A stretch of DNA of 64,000 nt from Micromonospora alfalfae (GTDB lineage Bacteria > Actinomycetota > Actinomycetes > Mycobacteriales > Micromonosporaceae). Within the stretch, counting starts at the first letter, position 1, and each line of letters starts with the position of its first letter. The DNA is taken from assembly GCF_022230925.1 (NCBI RefSeq), contig NZ_JAKKFH010000062.1:1-64000 (forward strand), written 5' to 3'. A program made the position numbers and the translations under genes. This document shows positions 1 through 8,136 of the stretch, piece by piece. Under the pieces are notes generated by a model that searched no databases, was not told the DNA's origin, and worked only from the letters and a program-made list of their open reading frames with translations.

Positions 1-9
1 TCGACCTTG

Positions 10-1203
10 TCAAACACGCACTGAGGCGAGGCCACCCTCCTGGGGCGGCGCGCTGGAGATCGCCGTGCCGAGCGACGGGATGAACGCCAACGACATACCC
101 AACGCCGCGACCAGTGAGGCGGGCAGGACGTCCACCACGTAGCTACCGTCGGCGCGAACGAGGGCGAGCCACCCGAGCCCGATGGCCAGTACCGCCAGGC
201 CGGCAATCACCATCGGCTTCGGGCCGAACCGGTTGATGGCCCGCGGTGCCAGAGCGATCATCCCGACCATGATGAGGATGGTCATGGGAAGCAGCGCCGC
301 ACCGCTGGGGAAGGCGCTGTAGCCAAGCACCTGCTGCAGGTAGAGGTTGAGATAGAACCACATCGGAATCCACGCCGCGCCCAGCAGGAGTTGCGCCACA
401 TTTGCGGCGGCGAGGTTCGGGACACGGAAGATTGACAGCCGCATCAGCGGCTGCCGGCGGGCGGCCTGGATGGCCACGAACGCCACCAACGCGGCGACCG
501 CGCCGGCGAGGACCAGCCACGTCTGCCCGGAGGTCCACCCGACCTCGGGCGCCCGGACGATCGCATAAACGGTGGCGCCGAGACCAGCGGTGACGGTGAG
601 CGCCCCAGCGATGTCAAGCGAGCCGCGGCGGGCGCCGCCGGCGGGCATGAGCGCCGGGGCGGCGAGCACCGCGATCAGGGCGATCGGAATGTTGATGTAG
701 AACACCCACTGCCAGCTCAGGTACTCGGTGATGACCCCGCCGAGGAAGACGCCCGCGGTGCCGCCCGCCGGCGCGGCCGCACCGTAGAGCGCAAGCGCCT
801 TGGTGAGCTCTCGGGGCTGGGCGCCGAAGAGCATCATCAGCATCGTCAGCGCCGACGGTGCGATCAGGGCGGCGCCAACACCCTGGGTGGCACGGGCGGC
901 CAGCTCCACCGCGACGCTGTCGGCCAGCCCTGCGGCTGCCGACCCGACCAACAGGATCAGCCAGCCGGCCGTGAACATGCGCCGCGCGCCGAACAGGTCC
1001 GACAGCCGGCCGCCGAGCAACAGCAGGCCACCGAAGGCTACGACGTAGGCGTTGAACACCCACGACAGGTTCTCCGGCGAGAAGCCGAGATCGTCCTGCA
1101 TGCGCGGTAAGGCGACGCCGATGATCGAGGTGTCCATGATGACCATGAACTGGGCGAGCGCGATGAGCCCGAGGCCCCACCAACGCTTGGATCCGTGTGA
1201 CAT
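10..1203 (-). CDS. DHA2-type MFS drug/metal exporter, C-terminally shortened
   Basis: This is a multi-pass major facilitator of the EmrB/QacA (DHA2) type, expected to export small molecules across the inner membrane by proton antiport. The N-terminus shows the family start (FMVIMDTSIIGVALP) and the loop RLSDLFGARR. The ATG at 1203 is chosen because AAGGAG lies 7-8 bases upstream; an in-frame GTG at 1212 is the alternative. The protein is about 397 residues, whereas family members usually have 14 helices and 460-500 residues. It stops right after a GGLAS motif that is normally followed by a further helical region, so the C-terminus looks lost. Two CsoR-like boxes lie just upstream, which suggests copper-responsive expression. 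Confidence 0.8.
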   Translation of the reverse strand: MSHGSKRWWGLGLIALAQFMVIMDTSIIGVALPRMQDDLGFSPENLSWVFNAYVVAFGGLLLLGGRLSDLFGARRMFTAGWLILLVGSAAAGLADSVAVELAARATQGVGAALIAPSALTMLMMLFGAQPRELTKALALYGAAAPAGGTAGVFLGGVITEYLSWQWVFYINIPIALIAVLAAPALMPAGGARRGSLDIAGALTVTAGLGATVYAIVRAPEVGWTSGQTWLVLAGAVAALVAFVAIQAARRQPLMRLSIFRVPNLAAANVAQLLLGAAWIPMWFYLNLYLQQVLGYSAFPSGAALLPMTILIMVGMIALAPRAINRFGPKPMVIAGLAVLAIGLGWLALVRADGSYVVDVLPASLVAALGMSLAFIPSLGTAISSAPPQEGGLASVRV

Positions 1204-1218
1204 CTCCACCACTCCTTC

Positions 1219-1235
1219 ATGCCCCTGGGGGGTAT
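1219..1235. promoter_or_regulatory. CsoR-like copper operator (box 1)
   Basis: ATACCCCCCAGGGGCAT on the minus strand is an imperfect G/C-tract palindrome flanked by AT/TA, the form of CsoR operators. It sits just upstream of the ribosome binding site of the MFS exporter gene, where a repressor would block transcription. Confidence 0.6.
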
Positions 1236-1253
1236 GGGTACGCGGTGAAGGTC

Positions 1254-1268
1254 TACCCCCTGGGGGTA
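1254..1268. promoter_or_regulatory. CsoR-like copper operator (box 2)
   Basis: TACCCCCTGGGGGTA is a palindrome with 7-base arms around one central base. It is the best single match to a CsoR site in the window and lies between the MFS exporter and the divergent copper chaperone gene. Confidence 0.7.
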
Positions 1269-1336
1269 TTCCATGTCAAGCGTCAACTGTTCACGGACTC
1301 GCGTTTCGCCGCATCCCACGCATCTGGTTGATTCCC

Positions 1337-1354
1337 GTACCCCCTATGGGTATA
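1337..1354. promoter_or_regulatory. CsoR-like copper operator (box 3)
   Basis: GTACCCCCTATGGGTATA is an imperfect copy of the same palindrome. It lies about 100 bases upstream of the HMA chaperone gene and probably controls its promoter. Confidence 0.6.
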
Positions 1355-1457
1355 TTCATCGTTCGTCAGAGGGCGTCGTCTTGCGGCTCAACGGCCACCA
1401 AGCTGCCCGCATCGCGGCGGTAAGCCGGCGCCCCACGTTCTCGGACAGGAGAGAGCC

Positions 1458-1742
1458 ATGTGCACCAGCGGATCCAGTTGCGGCTGCGCCACCGCGACCG
1501 CCGACAACGCACCGGCCACCGTCGACACCGTCGGCGGCGTGCAGGTCACCTACACCGTGTCGGGGATGACCTGCACCGGTTGCGCCAGCAACGTGCGCCG
1601 GGAGCTGAGCACCGTTGAGGGCGTCACCAGCGTCGAGATCGACGTGGCCGCCAGCGGGGTTACGGTCACCAGTCACACCCCGCTGGCGATCGCCAACGTC
1701 CGCGCGGCCGTCGAGAAGGCCGGTTACCAACTCGTGAGCTGA
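1458..1742 (+). CDS. copZ: CopZ-like heavy-metal-associated (HMA) copper chaperone
   Basis: This 94-residue cytoplasmic protein should bind Cu(I) and hand it to efflux ATPases or a sensor. Residues about 30-94 form an HMA fold with the metal loop GMTCTGC; the residues after it fit the family beta-alpha-beta pattern. The first 10 residues carry four more cysteines (CTSGSSCGC), an extra possible metal site not found in minimal CopZ proteins. GGAGAGAG precedes the ATG. The gene stands alone, with CsoR-like boxes upstream and a hairpin downstream. Copper rather than another soft metal is inferred from the boxes and neighbours. Confidence 0.88.
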   Translation: MCTSGSSCGCATATADNAPATVDTVGGVQVTYTVSGMTCTGCASNVRRELSTVEGVTSVEIDVAASGVTVTSHTPLAIANVRAAVEKAGYQLVS

Positions 1743-1751
1743 CCGCAGGAT

Positions 1752-1789
1752 CGGCCGCGCCCGCCCGGCATAACGGAGGGGCGCGGCCG
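1752..1789 (+). terminator. Hairpin downstream of the copper chaperone gene
   Basis: CGGCCGCGCCC and its exact complement GGGCGCGGCCG are separated by 16 bases, starting 10 bases after the stop codon. There is no clear T-run, as is common in high-GC actinobacteria. The rest of the stretch to 2046 shows no gene. Confidence 0.55.
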
Positions 1790-2046
1790 CCCACGACGCT
1801 CTACGCCCTCGTGCTGGATCTGGCGTTTGCCGGCAGCGCGAGGCCGAGCTGGAGTGAGCTTGTCCGCGCGTGTGGACGGGCACGGGATAGGGACCTGCAT
1901 GCCCGAACTAGGCCGGGACAACCACACGGCTACGCGCGCGATGTTGGCTGCCTGAGCTTATCCGGGCCCCAGGCCCCTGCATGATGGCGCTTGTGGGGAC
2001 GTCCGAGGTGATTGCGAGACCGACCCAGTGACGCCGCGGGCAATGC

Positions 2047-2964
2047 TCACGGGCAGAACGTGAGGACCGCGAGGAGGCCGATGAAGGCCGGCGCGGCGGT
2101 CGCCGCCAGTGGGAGCAACAGGCGCGACGGCACTTTGTGAGTGCAACGGTCTTCCCGAAGGTGGTGTAGCCGCAGCGGAACATCCGCGCCTGCCATCGAC
2201 AGGGTGCCCGCGGGACTGGGTGATCCCGCGAGGGCGATCAGGGCACCACGGACAGCGGAGGCGCCGCACGCGCGAACCGCGTCCGCGTCGGCGCACAGTT
2301 CCACCAGGACCCGAACCGCGCGGGGCGCCTGACGGGTGATGGGCACCCACGGTATGGCTGCCGCAAGGATCTCGGCGGCGGCGACGAGCAGGTGGTGGCG
2401 TCCACGAAGGTGAGCCCGCTCGTGAGACAGGACCGCCGCACGTTGCGCCGGTGGTAGCTGCTGGACACCGGTGGAAAGCACGACCAGGCCGTCACGGCCG
2501 CCGATGCTGTAGGCGATGGGGGTGGTGTGTGGCACGCTCAGCACGGATCGCGCAAGCGCCGTGGGCGGGCCACCCAGTAGAGCCAGAAGATCTCGATGAG
2601 CCTGATGGGACGCGCGCTGGGCGCGGCGCTGACGCACCGCGGAGACGACCGTGCGCGTGATGAGCACACCAGCTGTCAGGGCGCCAAGGGCTCCTACCAG
2701 CTCATGCTGTGCGGGCAGATGCCCGTGACGCATGGCAACCCAGCAGTGATGCGCAAGGGTCTCGGTCCATCCCTGCGCACCTGCGCGGGGTACGAGGAGC
2801 AGCACCACGCCGAGGGCGAAGGAGCCGATGACGGCGACGATCGCACCGCACCAGGACAAGAGCACCGCGAAGGGATCCTGGCGACCGGTGACACATTCCA
2901 GCAGCGGCGGCGCCAGCCAGGCAACGACGAGCGCCCCGACAAGGAGCGCGACACCCGCGTTCAC
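2047..2964 (-). CDS. M56-family (BlaR1-like) membrane metallopeptidase
   Basis: This 305-residue integral membrane zinc protease has three or four N-terminal helices (about residues 4-20, 38-60 and 90-110), then a cytoplasmic catalytic part with HERAH at 181-185 (HExxH), and a last helix near the C-terminus (about 280-303). In BlaR1/MecR1 systems such a protease cleaves or triggers loss of the partner BlaI repressor. No penicillin-binding sensor domain is fused here, as in most actinobacterial members. It starts at GTG 2964, overlapping the regulator stop in GTGA, so the two genes are translationally coupled. The inducing signal cannot be read from sequence. Confidence 0.85.
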   Translation of the reverse strand: MNAGVALLVGALVVAWLAPPLLECVTGRQDPFAVLLSWCGAIVAVIGSFALGVVLLLVPRAGAQGWTETLAHHCWVAMRHGHLPAQHELVGALGALTAGVLITRTVVSAVRQRRAQRASHQAHRDLLALLGGPPTALARSVLSVPHTTPIAYSIGGRDGLVVLSTGVQQLPPAQRAAVLSHERAHLRGRHHLLVAAAEILAAAIPWVPITRQAPRAVRVLVELCADADAVRACGASAVRGALIALAGSPSPAGTLSMAGADVPLRLHHLREDRCTHKVPSRLLLPLAATAAPAFIGLLAVLTFCP

Positions 2965-3320
2965 TGCCTCTTCGACCTTTCATCGAGTACCTGCTGCAGC
3001 ACCGCCAGTTCCCGCTCGGACGCGGAACGAGCGAAGTGCAACAGCACGACGTCCGGCTGGCGGCTGGTTTCCAGCATGCGGCGCAGTGTGCGTGCCACGA
3101 GTTCCTCCCGGCTGCCGGCCGGTCGGTACTCATAGGCCTTGCCGCTCTTGTCACGCAGGACCCACTGCTTGCGGTGCAGGTTGTCCAGCACCGTCATCAC
3201 GGTGGTGTAAGCCAGGGTTCGTCCGGTCAATCGATCAAGGACTTCCCGCACCCGCAACGGCTCGCCTGACTGCCACAGCACGTCCATGACGGTGGCTTCC
3301 AGCTCGCCTAACCCGTTCAC
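2961..3320 (-). CDS. blaI: BlaI/MecI/CopY-family transcriptional repressor
   Basis: This is a 119-residue winged-helix repressor. The GTG at 3320 is chosen because GGAGGGG lies about 8 bases upstream and the product then begins directly with the family start NGLGELEATVMDVLW. The recognition-helix region RTLAYTTVMTVLDNL and the wing with KAYEYRP match the family closely. The C-terminal third is the helical dimer region. It is the first gene of a two-gene unit with the M56 protease. Seven CTAC(T/G)A-N8-TAGT dyads elsewhere in this window are plausible targets. None is visible upstream of this gene, so autoregulation is not evident. Confidence 0.88.
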   Translation of the reverse strand: MNGLGELEATVMDVLWQSGEPLRVREVLDRLTGRTLAYTTVMTVLDNLHRKQWVLRDKSGKAYEYRPAGSREELVARTLRRMLETSRQPDVVLLHFARSASERELAVLQQVLDERSKRQ

Positions 3321-3584
3321 CGAACACCCCTCCCACGTCCGCGCCAGCCTACGCCCACACCGCGCAAGGGCGGGACTGCCCGCAGGGTCCGCTTGGCAGA
3401 AACGCCGATCGCATCGCGCCCCCCAGCCCACCAGCGGGTGACCGGTGGCTGCGGATGTGTGGCGCCACGCCCATGCCAGGCGTTAGGGGCGACCGTCCGG
3501 GGGTAAGCGCGGCCCGCACGACTGACGGCCGTGCCCGAGCACAGACTGCTCGCCTGACCAGGCCAACAGGCACCAGGGGGACCA

Positions 3585-4160
3585 ATGAGACGTACACGAT
3601 CAGGCATCATCCTTGCCGCGTCGCTGGCGGGGTTGTCGCTTCCCGTCGTCGCTGTCGGCAGCGTTGAGGCAGGTTCGGCCACCGTACCCGCCGCCGTTGC
3701 GAGTCCCAGCCCCTCCGGAACTCCGCATGAAGCAGCCATGTTCGCCGCGATGATGGCGTCACATCACCAGGATGGGATCGAACTGGCGCAGATGGCGCTG
3801 GACAAGTCGACCAACGACGGAGTGCGAGCCGTAGCGCAACGCGCGCAGCAGAACCAGCAGGCGCAGCTGCCTCAGCTGCAGAGCATCGCGCAGAGCGGAA
3901 GCATGAGCCCTCAACCGCCAGAAGCACCGCTGGCGAAGTTCAATGAGCAGGAGATGGCCGAGCTGCAACAGCTCTCCGGCACGGAGTTCGACCGCAAGTG
4001 GCTCGACACTTTCAGCAGCCACCACATGTCAGCGATCATGATGTCGGACCTTCAGCGGGACTCTGCGGACACCCGGGCTCGCGACCTCGCTAGCCAAATC
4101 CGGGACCAACAGCTTCAAGATGTCACTGAGATGAACAACCTGCGAGCGCAGTTGGGCTAG
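3585..4160 (+). CDS. DUF305 exported protein
   Basis: This 191-residue secreted protein has a signal peptide at about residues 1-30. DUF305 is a ferritin-like helical domain, and members often sit beside copper genes. The two family motifs are present, MMASHHQDGIELAQM near residue 50 and DTFSSHHMSAIMM near 145. Each has a His-His pair and Met residues suited to metal binding. There is no lipobox, unlike the relative at 5277-5945. AGGGGGA precedes the ATG. The gene stands alone and points away from the divergent blaI gene. Its biochemical role is not established. Confidence 0.85.
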   Translation: MRRTRSGIILAASLAGLSLPVVAVGSVEAGSATVPAAVASPSPSGTPHEAAMFAAMMASHHQDGIELAQMALDKSTNDGVRAVAQRAQQNQQAQLPQLQSIAQSGSMSPQPPEAPLAKFNEQEMAELQQLSGTEFDRKWLDTFSSHHMSAIMMSDLQRDSADTRARDLASQIRDQQLQDVTEMNNLRAQLG

Positions 4161-4251
4161 CTTCACACCGCCCAGGGCAGCTGTGCGGAGGTCCTTAGTT
4201 CGTCTCTGGCGAGGACCGACGGCCTTTGGCCGCGGCACTGTCTGGATCGGG

Positions 4252-4290
4252 GACAGGCGGCCCTCGACTGAACGTCGAGGACCGCCTGTC
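4252..4290 (-). terminator. Strong hairpin terminator downstream of the C39-like protease gene
   Basis: A 17-base stem with one mismatch and a 5-base loop (GACAGGCGG...CCGCCTGTC) lies 10 bases beyond the stop of the minus-strand protease gene. Its position fits a terminator for that gene, and the convergent DUF305 gene may also use it. Confidence 0.75.
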
Positions 4291-4299
4291 GTGAAATGG

Positions 4300-5010
4300 T
4301 CAGGCGGAGTAGCCGCGGGAAGCGGCCCAGTTCGCCAGTTCGTCGACCTGGATCCAGTAGGTGCCGTCGCCCACCGGCTGCCACGGGTCGGCGAGCTTCA
4401 CCATGTCGCCGTCGTCTTGGTAACCGACGACCGTGAGGTAGTGCCCGACGGGAAACGACCGCTGGACGTTGTCGGCGTCAACGGCGGAACCGATGACGTT
4501 CACCACCGGGATACGGTCCTCGTCGATCGCCTTGCGCAGGTCGGTTCTCAGCCGCTGCACCTCCTCGGGGCGGGCCGTGTCGGTCGGGATCTCACCGGTC
4601 TTGTAGACGTCCTTGCCCAGTTCACTGTTGAGGACGCGGGTGATGTCGAACGCGGAGGCGGTGCCAGCAACGGTCGTGCCGAGCTTGCCCGCCAGGTCGT
4701 CCTGGCTCTTGATCTCGCCCTTGGCGCTCAGGGCGATCCGGGTTGACGCCGGTCCGCAGTAGTAGATGTTCGGCTGCGCCTGGAAGGTGTAGTCCTCCAG
4801 GCTCTTCGTGGAGCGCTGGTCCGCCTGTTGTGCGGCAGCGGCGGGTCCTGCCGCCGAGGAGGGGACGGCCTGTGCAGCGGCGGCGGGGCCGACCGCGACA
4901 GCGCTGAGGCACGCGAGACCGGCGACGCCGAGCGCGCTCCTGGCAACGGTTCCGCGAACGTAGGAACCGGTGTTGGTGATGGCGGGAAGCCACCGTACGA
5001 GGTTGTTCAT
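4300..5010 (-). CDS. Secreted C39-like (papain-fold) cysteine peptidase
   Basis: This 236-residue protein has a long N-terminal signal or anchor (about 25-48) and a Peptidase_C39_2-type domain from about 75. The expected catalytic residues are Cys85 in YYCGPAS, His190 in VGHYLTVVGY and Asp208 in KLADPW. It ends in LANWAASRGYSA, nearly the same as the end of the second copy at 43976-44779, so the two are paralogues. Unlike bacteriocin-transporter C39 domains it is not fused to an ABC transporter, so it probably acts outside the cell on peptides. AGGAAAGG lies upstream of the ATG. No riboswitch is visible here, unlike at the paralogue. Confidence 0.75.
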   Translation of the reverse strand: MNNLVRWLPAITNTGSYVRGTVARSALGVAGLACLSAVAVGPAAAAQAVPSSAAGPAAAAQQADQRSTKSLEDYTFQAQPNIYYCGPASTRIALSAKGEIKSQDDLAGKLGTTVAGTASAFDITRVLNSELGKDVYKTGEIPTDTARPEEVQRLRTDLRKAIDEDRIPVVNVIGSAVDADNVQRSFPVGHYLTVVGYQDDGDMVKLADPWQPVGDGTYWIQVDELANWAASRGYSA

Positions 5011-5225
5011 TGCTTCGCCTTTCCTCGGGGTGAACAGAGCGACCGGTGGCTGCGTCTGTTCGTCTCGGGGTTCGGGTTGGCACGCGCTTACGCGCCGGAG
5101 AACCTAACGCCGGGCGTCGGGCTCCGGCGTTGGGAAACACAACTGCGGCTGAGGCTCGGGCATTCCGGGCGGGCTGGTTCGACGCGGGCACCGAGGATCT
5201 GTGACTTCGGTTGCTCGACAGGACG

Positions 5226-5261
5226 CGCTGGCCGGGCCCGATCAGTCGGGCCCGGCCAGCG
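5226..5261 (-). terminator. Perfect 16-bp hairpin terminator
   Basis: Two perfectly complementary 16-base arms (beginning CGCTGGCCGG) with loop TCAG start 16 bases past the stop of the DUF305 lipoprotein gene. This is one of the strongest stem-loops in the window. Confidence 0.8.
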
Positions 5262-5276
5262 CTACTGGCTGTGTGA

Positions 5277-5945
5277 TTACAGGCGGTTGAGGATCTTCTG
5301 CAGGGTCTGCACCTCGGTTGCCTGGTCCGAGGCGATCTGCGTTGCCAGGGCTTTGGCGTCGGGGTTGCTGCCCTGGGCCTGTTCGGTCTTGGCCATGTCG
5401 ATCGCGCCGTTGTGGTGGGCGATCATCATTTGGGCGAACATCTTGTCGAACTCGGTGCCTTGAGCTGCCTTGAGATCCGCCATTTCCTGGTCAGACATCA
5501 TGCCCGGCATACCAGACGCGCCGGGGGTGGGAGAGCTCATGTCGGACATGTTGTGCCCGGGAGCGGAACTCATGGCCGGCATGCTGTGGTCGGCCGGTGC
5601 CGCGGTCGGCTTACCCCAGGCCGTCAGCCAGCCCTTCATCGTGCTGATCTCCGGATCCTGTGCCGCCTTGATCTTCGCGGCTAGGTCCTTCAGCTCCGGG
5701 TCGCTGGCCCGCGTGGACGCCAGGTCCGCCATCCCGACTGCCTGCTCGTGGTGCGGGATCATCATCTGCGCGAACATGACATCCGCGTCGTTGAAGGCGG
5801 CGCTGTCGGAGGACGAGGAGCTGACCGCCGGGCTGCCGCTGCCGTGGTCCATGCCCATGTCGTTGCCGCCGCAGGCCGCGGTGACGAGTAGGGCGGACAG
5901 TGCCGCGCCGGCCAGAACGGTGCGCCGCAGAGTGGTGCGCTTCAT
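5277..5945 (-). CDS. DUF305 lipoprotein
   Basis: This 222-residue lipid-anchored protein has the signal MKRTTLRRTVLAG...LLVTAAC, whose Cys would be acylated. Two DUF305 motifs follow: MFAQMMIPHHEQAVGMADL near 65 and MFAQMMIAHHNGAIDMAKT near 175. Between them is a Met/His-rich stretch (DHSMPAMSSAPGHNMSDMSS) typical of copper binding outside the membrane. The ATG at 5945 has AAGGAT upstream and gives a proper signal peptide; longer in-frame extensions lack one. It lies just downstream of a small Met/His membrane protein gene. Copper sequestration is inferred from composition and neighbours. Confidence 0.88.
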   Translation of the reverse strand: MKRTTLRRTVLAGAALSALLVTAACGGNDMGMDHGSGSPAVSSSSSDSAAFNDADVMFAQMMIPHHEQAVGMADLASTRASDPELKDLAAKIKAAQDPEISTMKGWLTAWGKPTAAPADHSMPAMSSAPGHNMSDMSSPTPGASGMPGMMSDQEMADLKAAQGTEFDKMFAQMMIAHHNGAIDMAKTEQAQGSNPDAKALATQIASDQATEVQTLQKILNRL

Positions 5946-6031
5946 CAGGTAAAGATCCTTCTCGCTCGGTATCTGATTTCGGTAGGAGGCGGGTCGGGTT
6001 GCAGGCCAGCTCGGCCTGACCCGGACGATTC

Positions 6032-6457
6032 CTACGTTCGGGACACCGAAACGACAGCCAACCTCAATCTGATAGGCACGGTGGGTGGTCCGCGACCCAC
6101 GGCAGGGGTGGTCCACACGTTGCGCAGGAGTCGGGCAGGGCTGCGACGCAAACGGCTTATGCGCGCCGCCCAGAGCATGATGCCCACCGCGCCCAGCACG
6201 GCCAGGCATACCGCTAACAGGTCGAGGTTCAGTCCATGCCCCGGTGTCTCGCCGGCGTCAGATCCCGCCCTGCGTTGATCGGCTCCCAGATGGGGCTGCA
6301 CGACCATGCCATCGTTGCCGTCGGCCGCGACAGCGGGGGCAGGGTGATGACCCGTATCACCGACGTGACCAAGGGTGTGCATGCTAGCGACGCCCAGCGC
6401 GAGGAGGACGAACAGCATCAACTGCGGCAGGCTGAAACGGCCTGCCGCCGGCTTCAT
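6032..6457 (-). CDS. Small membrane protein, DUF6153-like
   Basis: This protein of about 141 residues has an N-terminal hydrophobic segment (LMLFVLLALGVASM), an extracytoplasmic His-containing part (TLGHVGDTGHHPAP) and a second transmembrane segment (LLAVCLAVLGAVGIMLW) before a basic tail. The pattern fits the actinobacterial DUF6153 family, which is often found beside DUF305 genes; its function is unknown. The ATG at 6457 has AGGA 8 bases upstream; 6475 is an alternative. It is followed 86 bases later by the DUF305 lipoprotein gene on the same strand, probably one transcript. Confidence 0.6.
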   Translation of the reverse strand: MKPAAGRFSLPQLMLFVLLALGVASMHTLGHVGDTGHHPAPAVAADGNDGMVVQPHLGADQRRAGSDAGETPGHGLNLDLLAVCLAVLGAVGIMLWAARISRLRRSPARLLRNVWTTPAVGRGPPTVPIRLRLAVVSVSRT

Positions 6458-6549
6458 CACTGTCGTCCTGTTCATCCCGATCCACGGTAGTAGGTCTGGC
6501 TACGGTTGTCGCGTCACAAGCATTCGCAGCAGCTTGCTGTGGCGCCTTG

Positions 6550-7002
6550 TCAGGGAGTCAGGTTCGCGATGTCGAACCACGCGAACGGCGGCCACGGAAG
6601 ATTACGCAACACCGTGCTGTAGAGCACGAAAGCCACGACGTACGTCCCGTACACGCGCGGCGACAACCGTAGCGCGGGAAGCTCACGTCCGAACCACACC
6701 GCGGCCGCCCACCGCAGGCCGAGATACACGAGGAACGGGACCGCAACCAGCGCGGCGAGGTGATGGCGCGCCGCCTGCACCAGGTCGCCGTGAAGGAGGT
6801 AATAGAACATCCGGGTTCCGCCGCAGCCTGGTCCGTTGATCCCGGTCAACGAATGCCACAGGCAGGGACCGGTGGGGTCAGCAACACCATCGGTCGGGTT
6901 GAAGCGAGAGACGAAGCCGCCAGCGGCGAGTACAGCAGCGGCGGCACCGAGGGTCGCCCATCGTTGCGCCGCACGGTCCGCAAGCGTGGCCACCTGTCGC
7001 AT
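6550..7002 (-). CDS. DUF2752 membrane protein
   Basis: This 150-residue protein has three or four hydrophobic segments. The conserved DUF2752 core is clear: GPCLWHSLTGINGPGCGGTR followed by a helix and a second conserved patch. The family has no established function. It is divergent from the BNR-repeat protein gene, and the BlaI-type dyad at 7082-7101 lies between the two starts, 80 bases from this ATG. Confidence 0.8.
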   Translation of the reverse strand: MRQVATLADRAAQRWATLGAAAAVLAAGGFVSRFNPTDGVADPTGPCLWHSLTGINGPGCGGTRMFYYLLHGDLVQAARHHLAALVAVPFLVYLGLRWAAAVWFGRELPALRLSPRVYGTYVVAFVLYSTVLRNLPWPPFAWFDIANLTP

Positions 7003-7081
7003 CCGCCCATCACCTCACAATCGCTGGGTTCGCTACCTGACCCGCTCCGCCCCAAGCGGCGTGCCGGGCCGACCGCCAATA

Positions 7082-7101
7082 CTACTAACATCTCATAGTA
7101 G
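7082..7101. promoter_or_regulatory. BlaI-type operator dyad (site 1)
   Basis: CTACTA-N8-TAGTAG. The arms extend outward as GCCAAT and ATTGGC (7075-7107, with one extra base on the left). It lies between the divergent DUF2752 and BNR-repeat genes, 53 and 80 bases from their starts. Confidence 0.65.
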
Positions 7102-7153
7102 ATTGGCGCCATCGCAGAGCCCCGGTTCGCGGGGTCACACAGGAGGAGGCCAG

Positions 7154-8029
7154 GTGCCCGGCGAACGGTCCAACCGAATGACGTGGGCGGGCACGGCGCT
7201 TGGTGTCGCTCTGCTGATCGCGGCCGTCATCGCGTTCGTGAACTGGGATGACGCATCTCGCAGCTCTGACGTCTCGACCGCAAGCGCTCTGAGTCACGTG
7301 CACGGCATGGCCGTGAACCCGTCGGACCAACAGCTCTACGTCGCCACTCACCACGGAGTCGTTCGCGTCTCTGATAGCGGGGCCGCCCACGTCGGTGATG
7401 GTCGGCAGGACACGATGGGCTTCACGGTGATCGGACCGGACCACTTCCTCGCCTCGGGACATCCCGCGCCCGGGGAAGCCGGACCGACGCATCTGGGCCT
7501 GATCGAAAGCACCGATGGTGGGCGCACCTGGCGATCGGTGTCGCTCGCCGGGAGGGCAGACTTCCACGCCCTTCGGAGCGCCGACGGGGTCACCTACGGC
7601 GTCGATTCCAGCACTGGCTCCCTGCTGGCAAGCACTGACCGGGTCACCTGGCAGGCCCGGTCCAGGATCGAGGCGTATGACCTGGCGGTCGAACCCGGAC
7701 AGCCTGACAGCCTTCTGGCCACAGCGGAGCAGGGCCTGCAACGTTCGGTCGACGGGGGGCGCACCTGGGCGGCCGCCGGAGGACGGGCCTTCGTGCTGTT
7801 GCACTGGGCCGGCCGCGACCGGCTGCTGGGAATTGCGGCAGACGGCCAGATCCTCGTGTCCCATGACGCAGCCGTGAGTTGGTCGGGCACCGGGGGTCAC
7901 GTTCCCGATGCGCCGGCCGCCTTCACCACCCACGGTGACCTGCTCTTCGTCGCCACACGTGATGGTCGAGTACTACGCAGCGGGGACGCGGGTGCGACAT
8001 GGCAACCCATGCAGACATCGCTGTCGTGA
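7154..8029 (+). CDS. F510_1955-type secreted BNR-repeat protein
   Basis: This 291-residue protein has one N-terminal transmembrane or signal segment (WAGTALGVALLIAAVIAFV) and a beta-propeller made of BNR/YCF48-like repeats. Asp-box-like motifs are STDGGRTWRS, SVDGGRTWAA and SGDAGATWQP. The opening ALSHVHGMAVNPSDQQLYV and RQDTMGFTVIGPDHFLASGH match the family named F510_1955 glycosylhydrolase; enzymatic activity is not shown by any catalytic residue I can identify. GTG 7154 is chosen because AGGAGGAGG lies just upstream. It often accompanies DUF305/DUF3105 copper genes in actinobacteria. Confidence 0.8.
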   Translation: MPGERSNRMTWAGTALGVALLIAAVIAFVNWDDASRSSDVSTASALSHVHGMAVNPSDQQLYVATHHGVVRVSDSGAAHVGDGRQDTMGFTVIGPDHFLASGHPAPGEAGPTHLGLIESTDGGRTWRSVSLAGRADFHALRSADGVTYGVDSSTGSLLASTDRVTWQARSRIEAYDLAVEPGQPDSLLATAEQGLQRSVDGGRTWAAAGGRAFVLLHWAGRDRLLGIAADGQILVSHDAAVSWSGTGGHVPDAPAAFTTHGDLLFVATRDGRVLRSGDAGATWQPMQTSLS

Positions 8030-8099
8030 TCCTCGCCCGCCCCCTGCCATTCCCCGCCGACCGCGTACGGAAGTCCGGTCCATGATGAGGCCGGCAGCG

Positions 8100-8134
8100 A
8101 TGTGGTGGCGACCCATCTCGGGCCGCCACCACAT
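8100..8134. terminator. Bidirectional hairpin between convergent genes
   Basis: ATGTGGTGGCG and CGCCACCACAT (11-base arms, 13-base loop) lie between the stop of the BNR protein gene and the stop of the convergent P-type ATPase gene. It can serve either transcript. Confidence 0.6.
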
Positions 8135-8136
8135 GC

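Noticed and set aside
3320..3584. A BlaI-type dyad upstream of blaI
   Set aside because: A CTACGC half-site is present, but no matching TAGT half follows at the right spacing.
5011..5225. A c-di-AMP riboswitch upstream of the first C39-like gene
   Set aside because: A GGGGTGAA stretch is present but on the wrong strand, and the other conserved blocks are missing.
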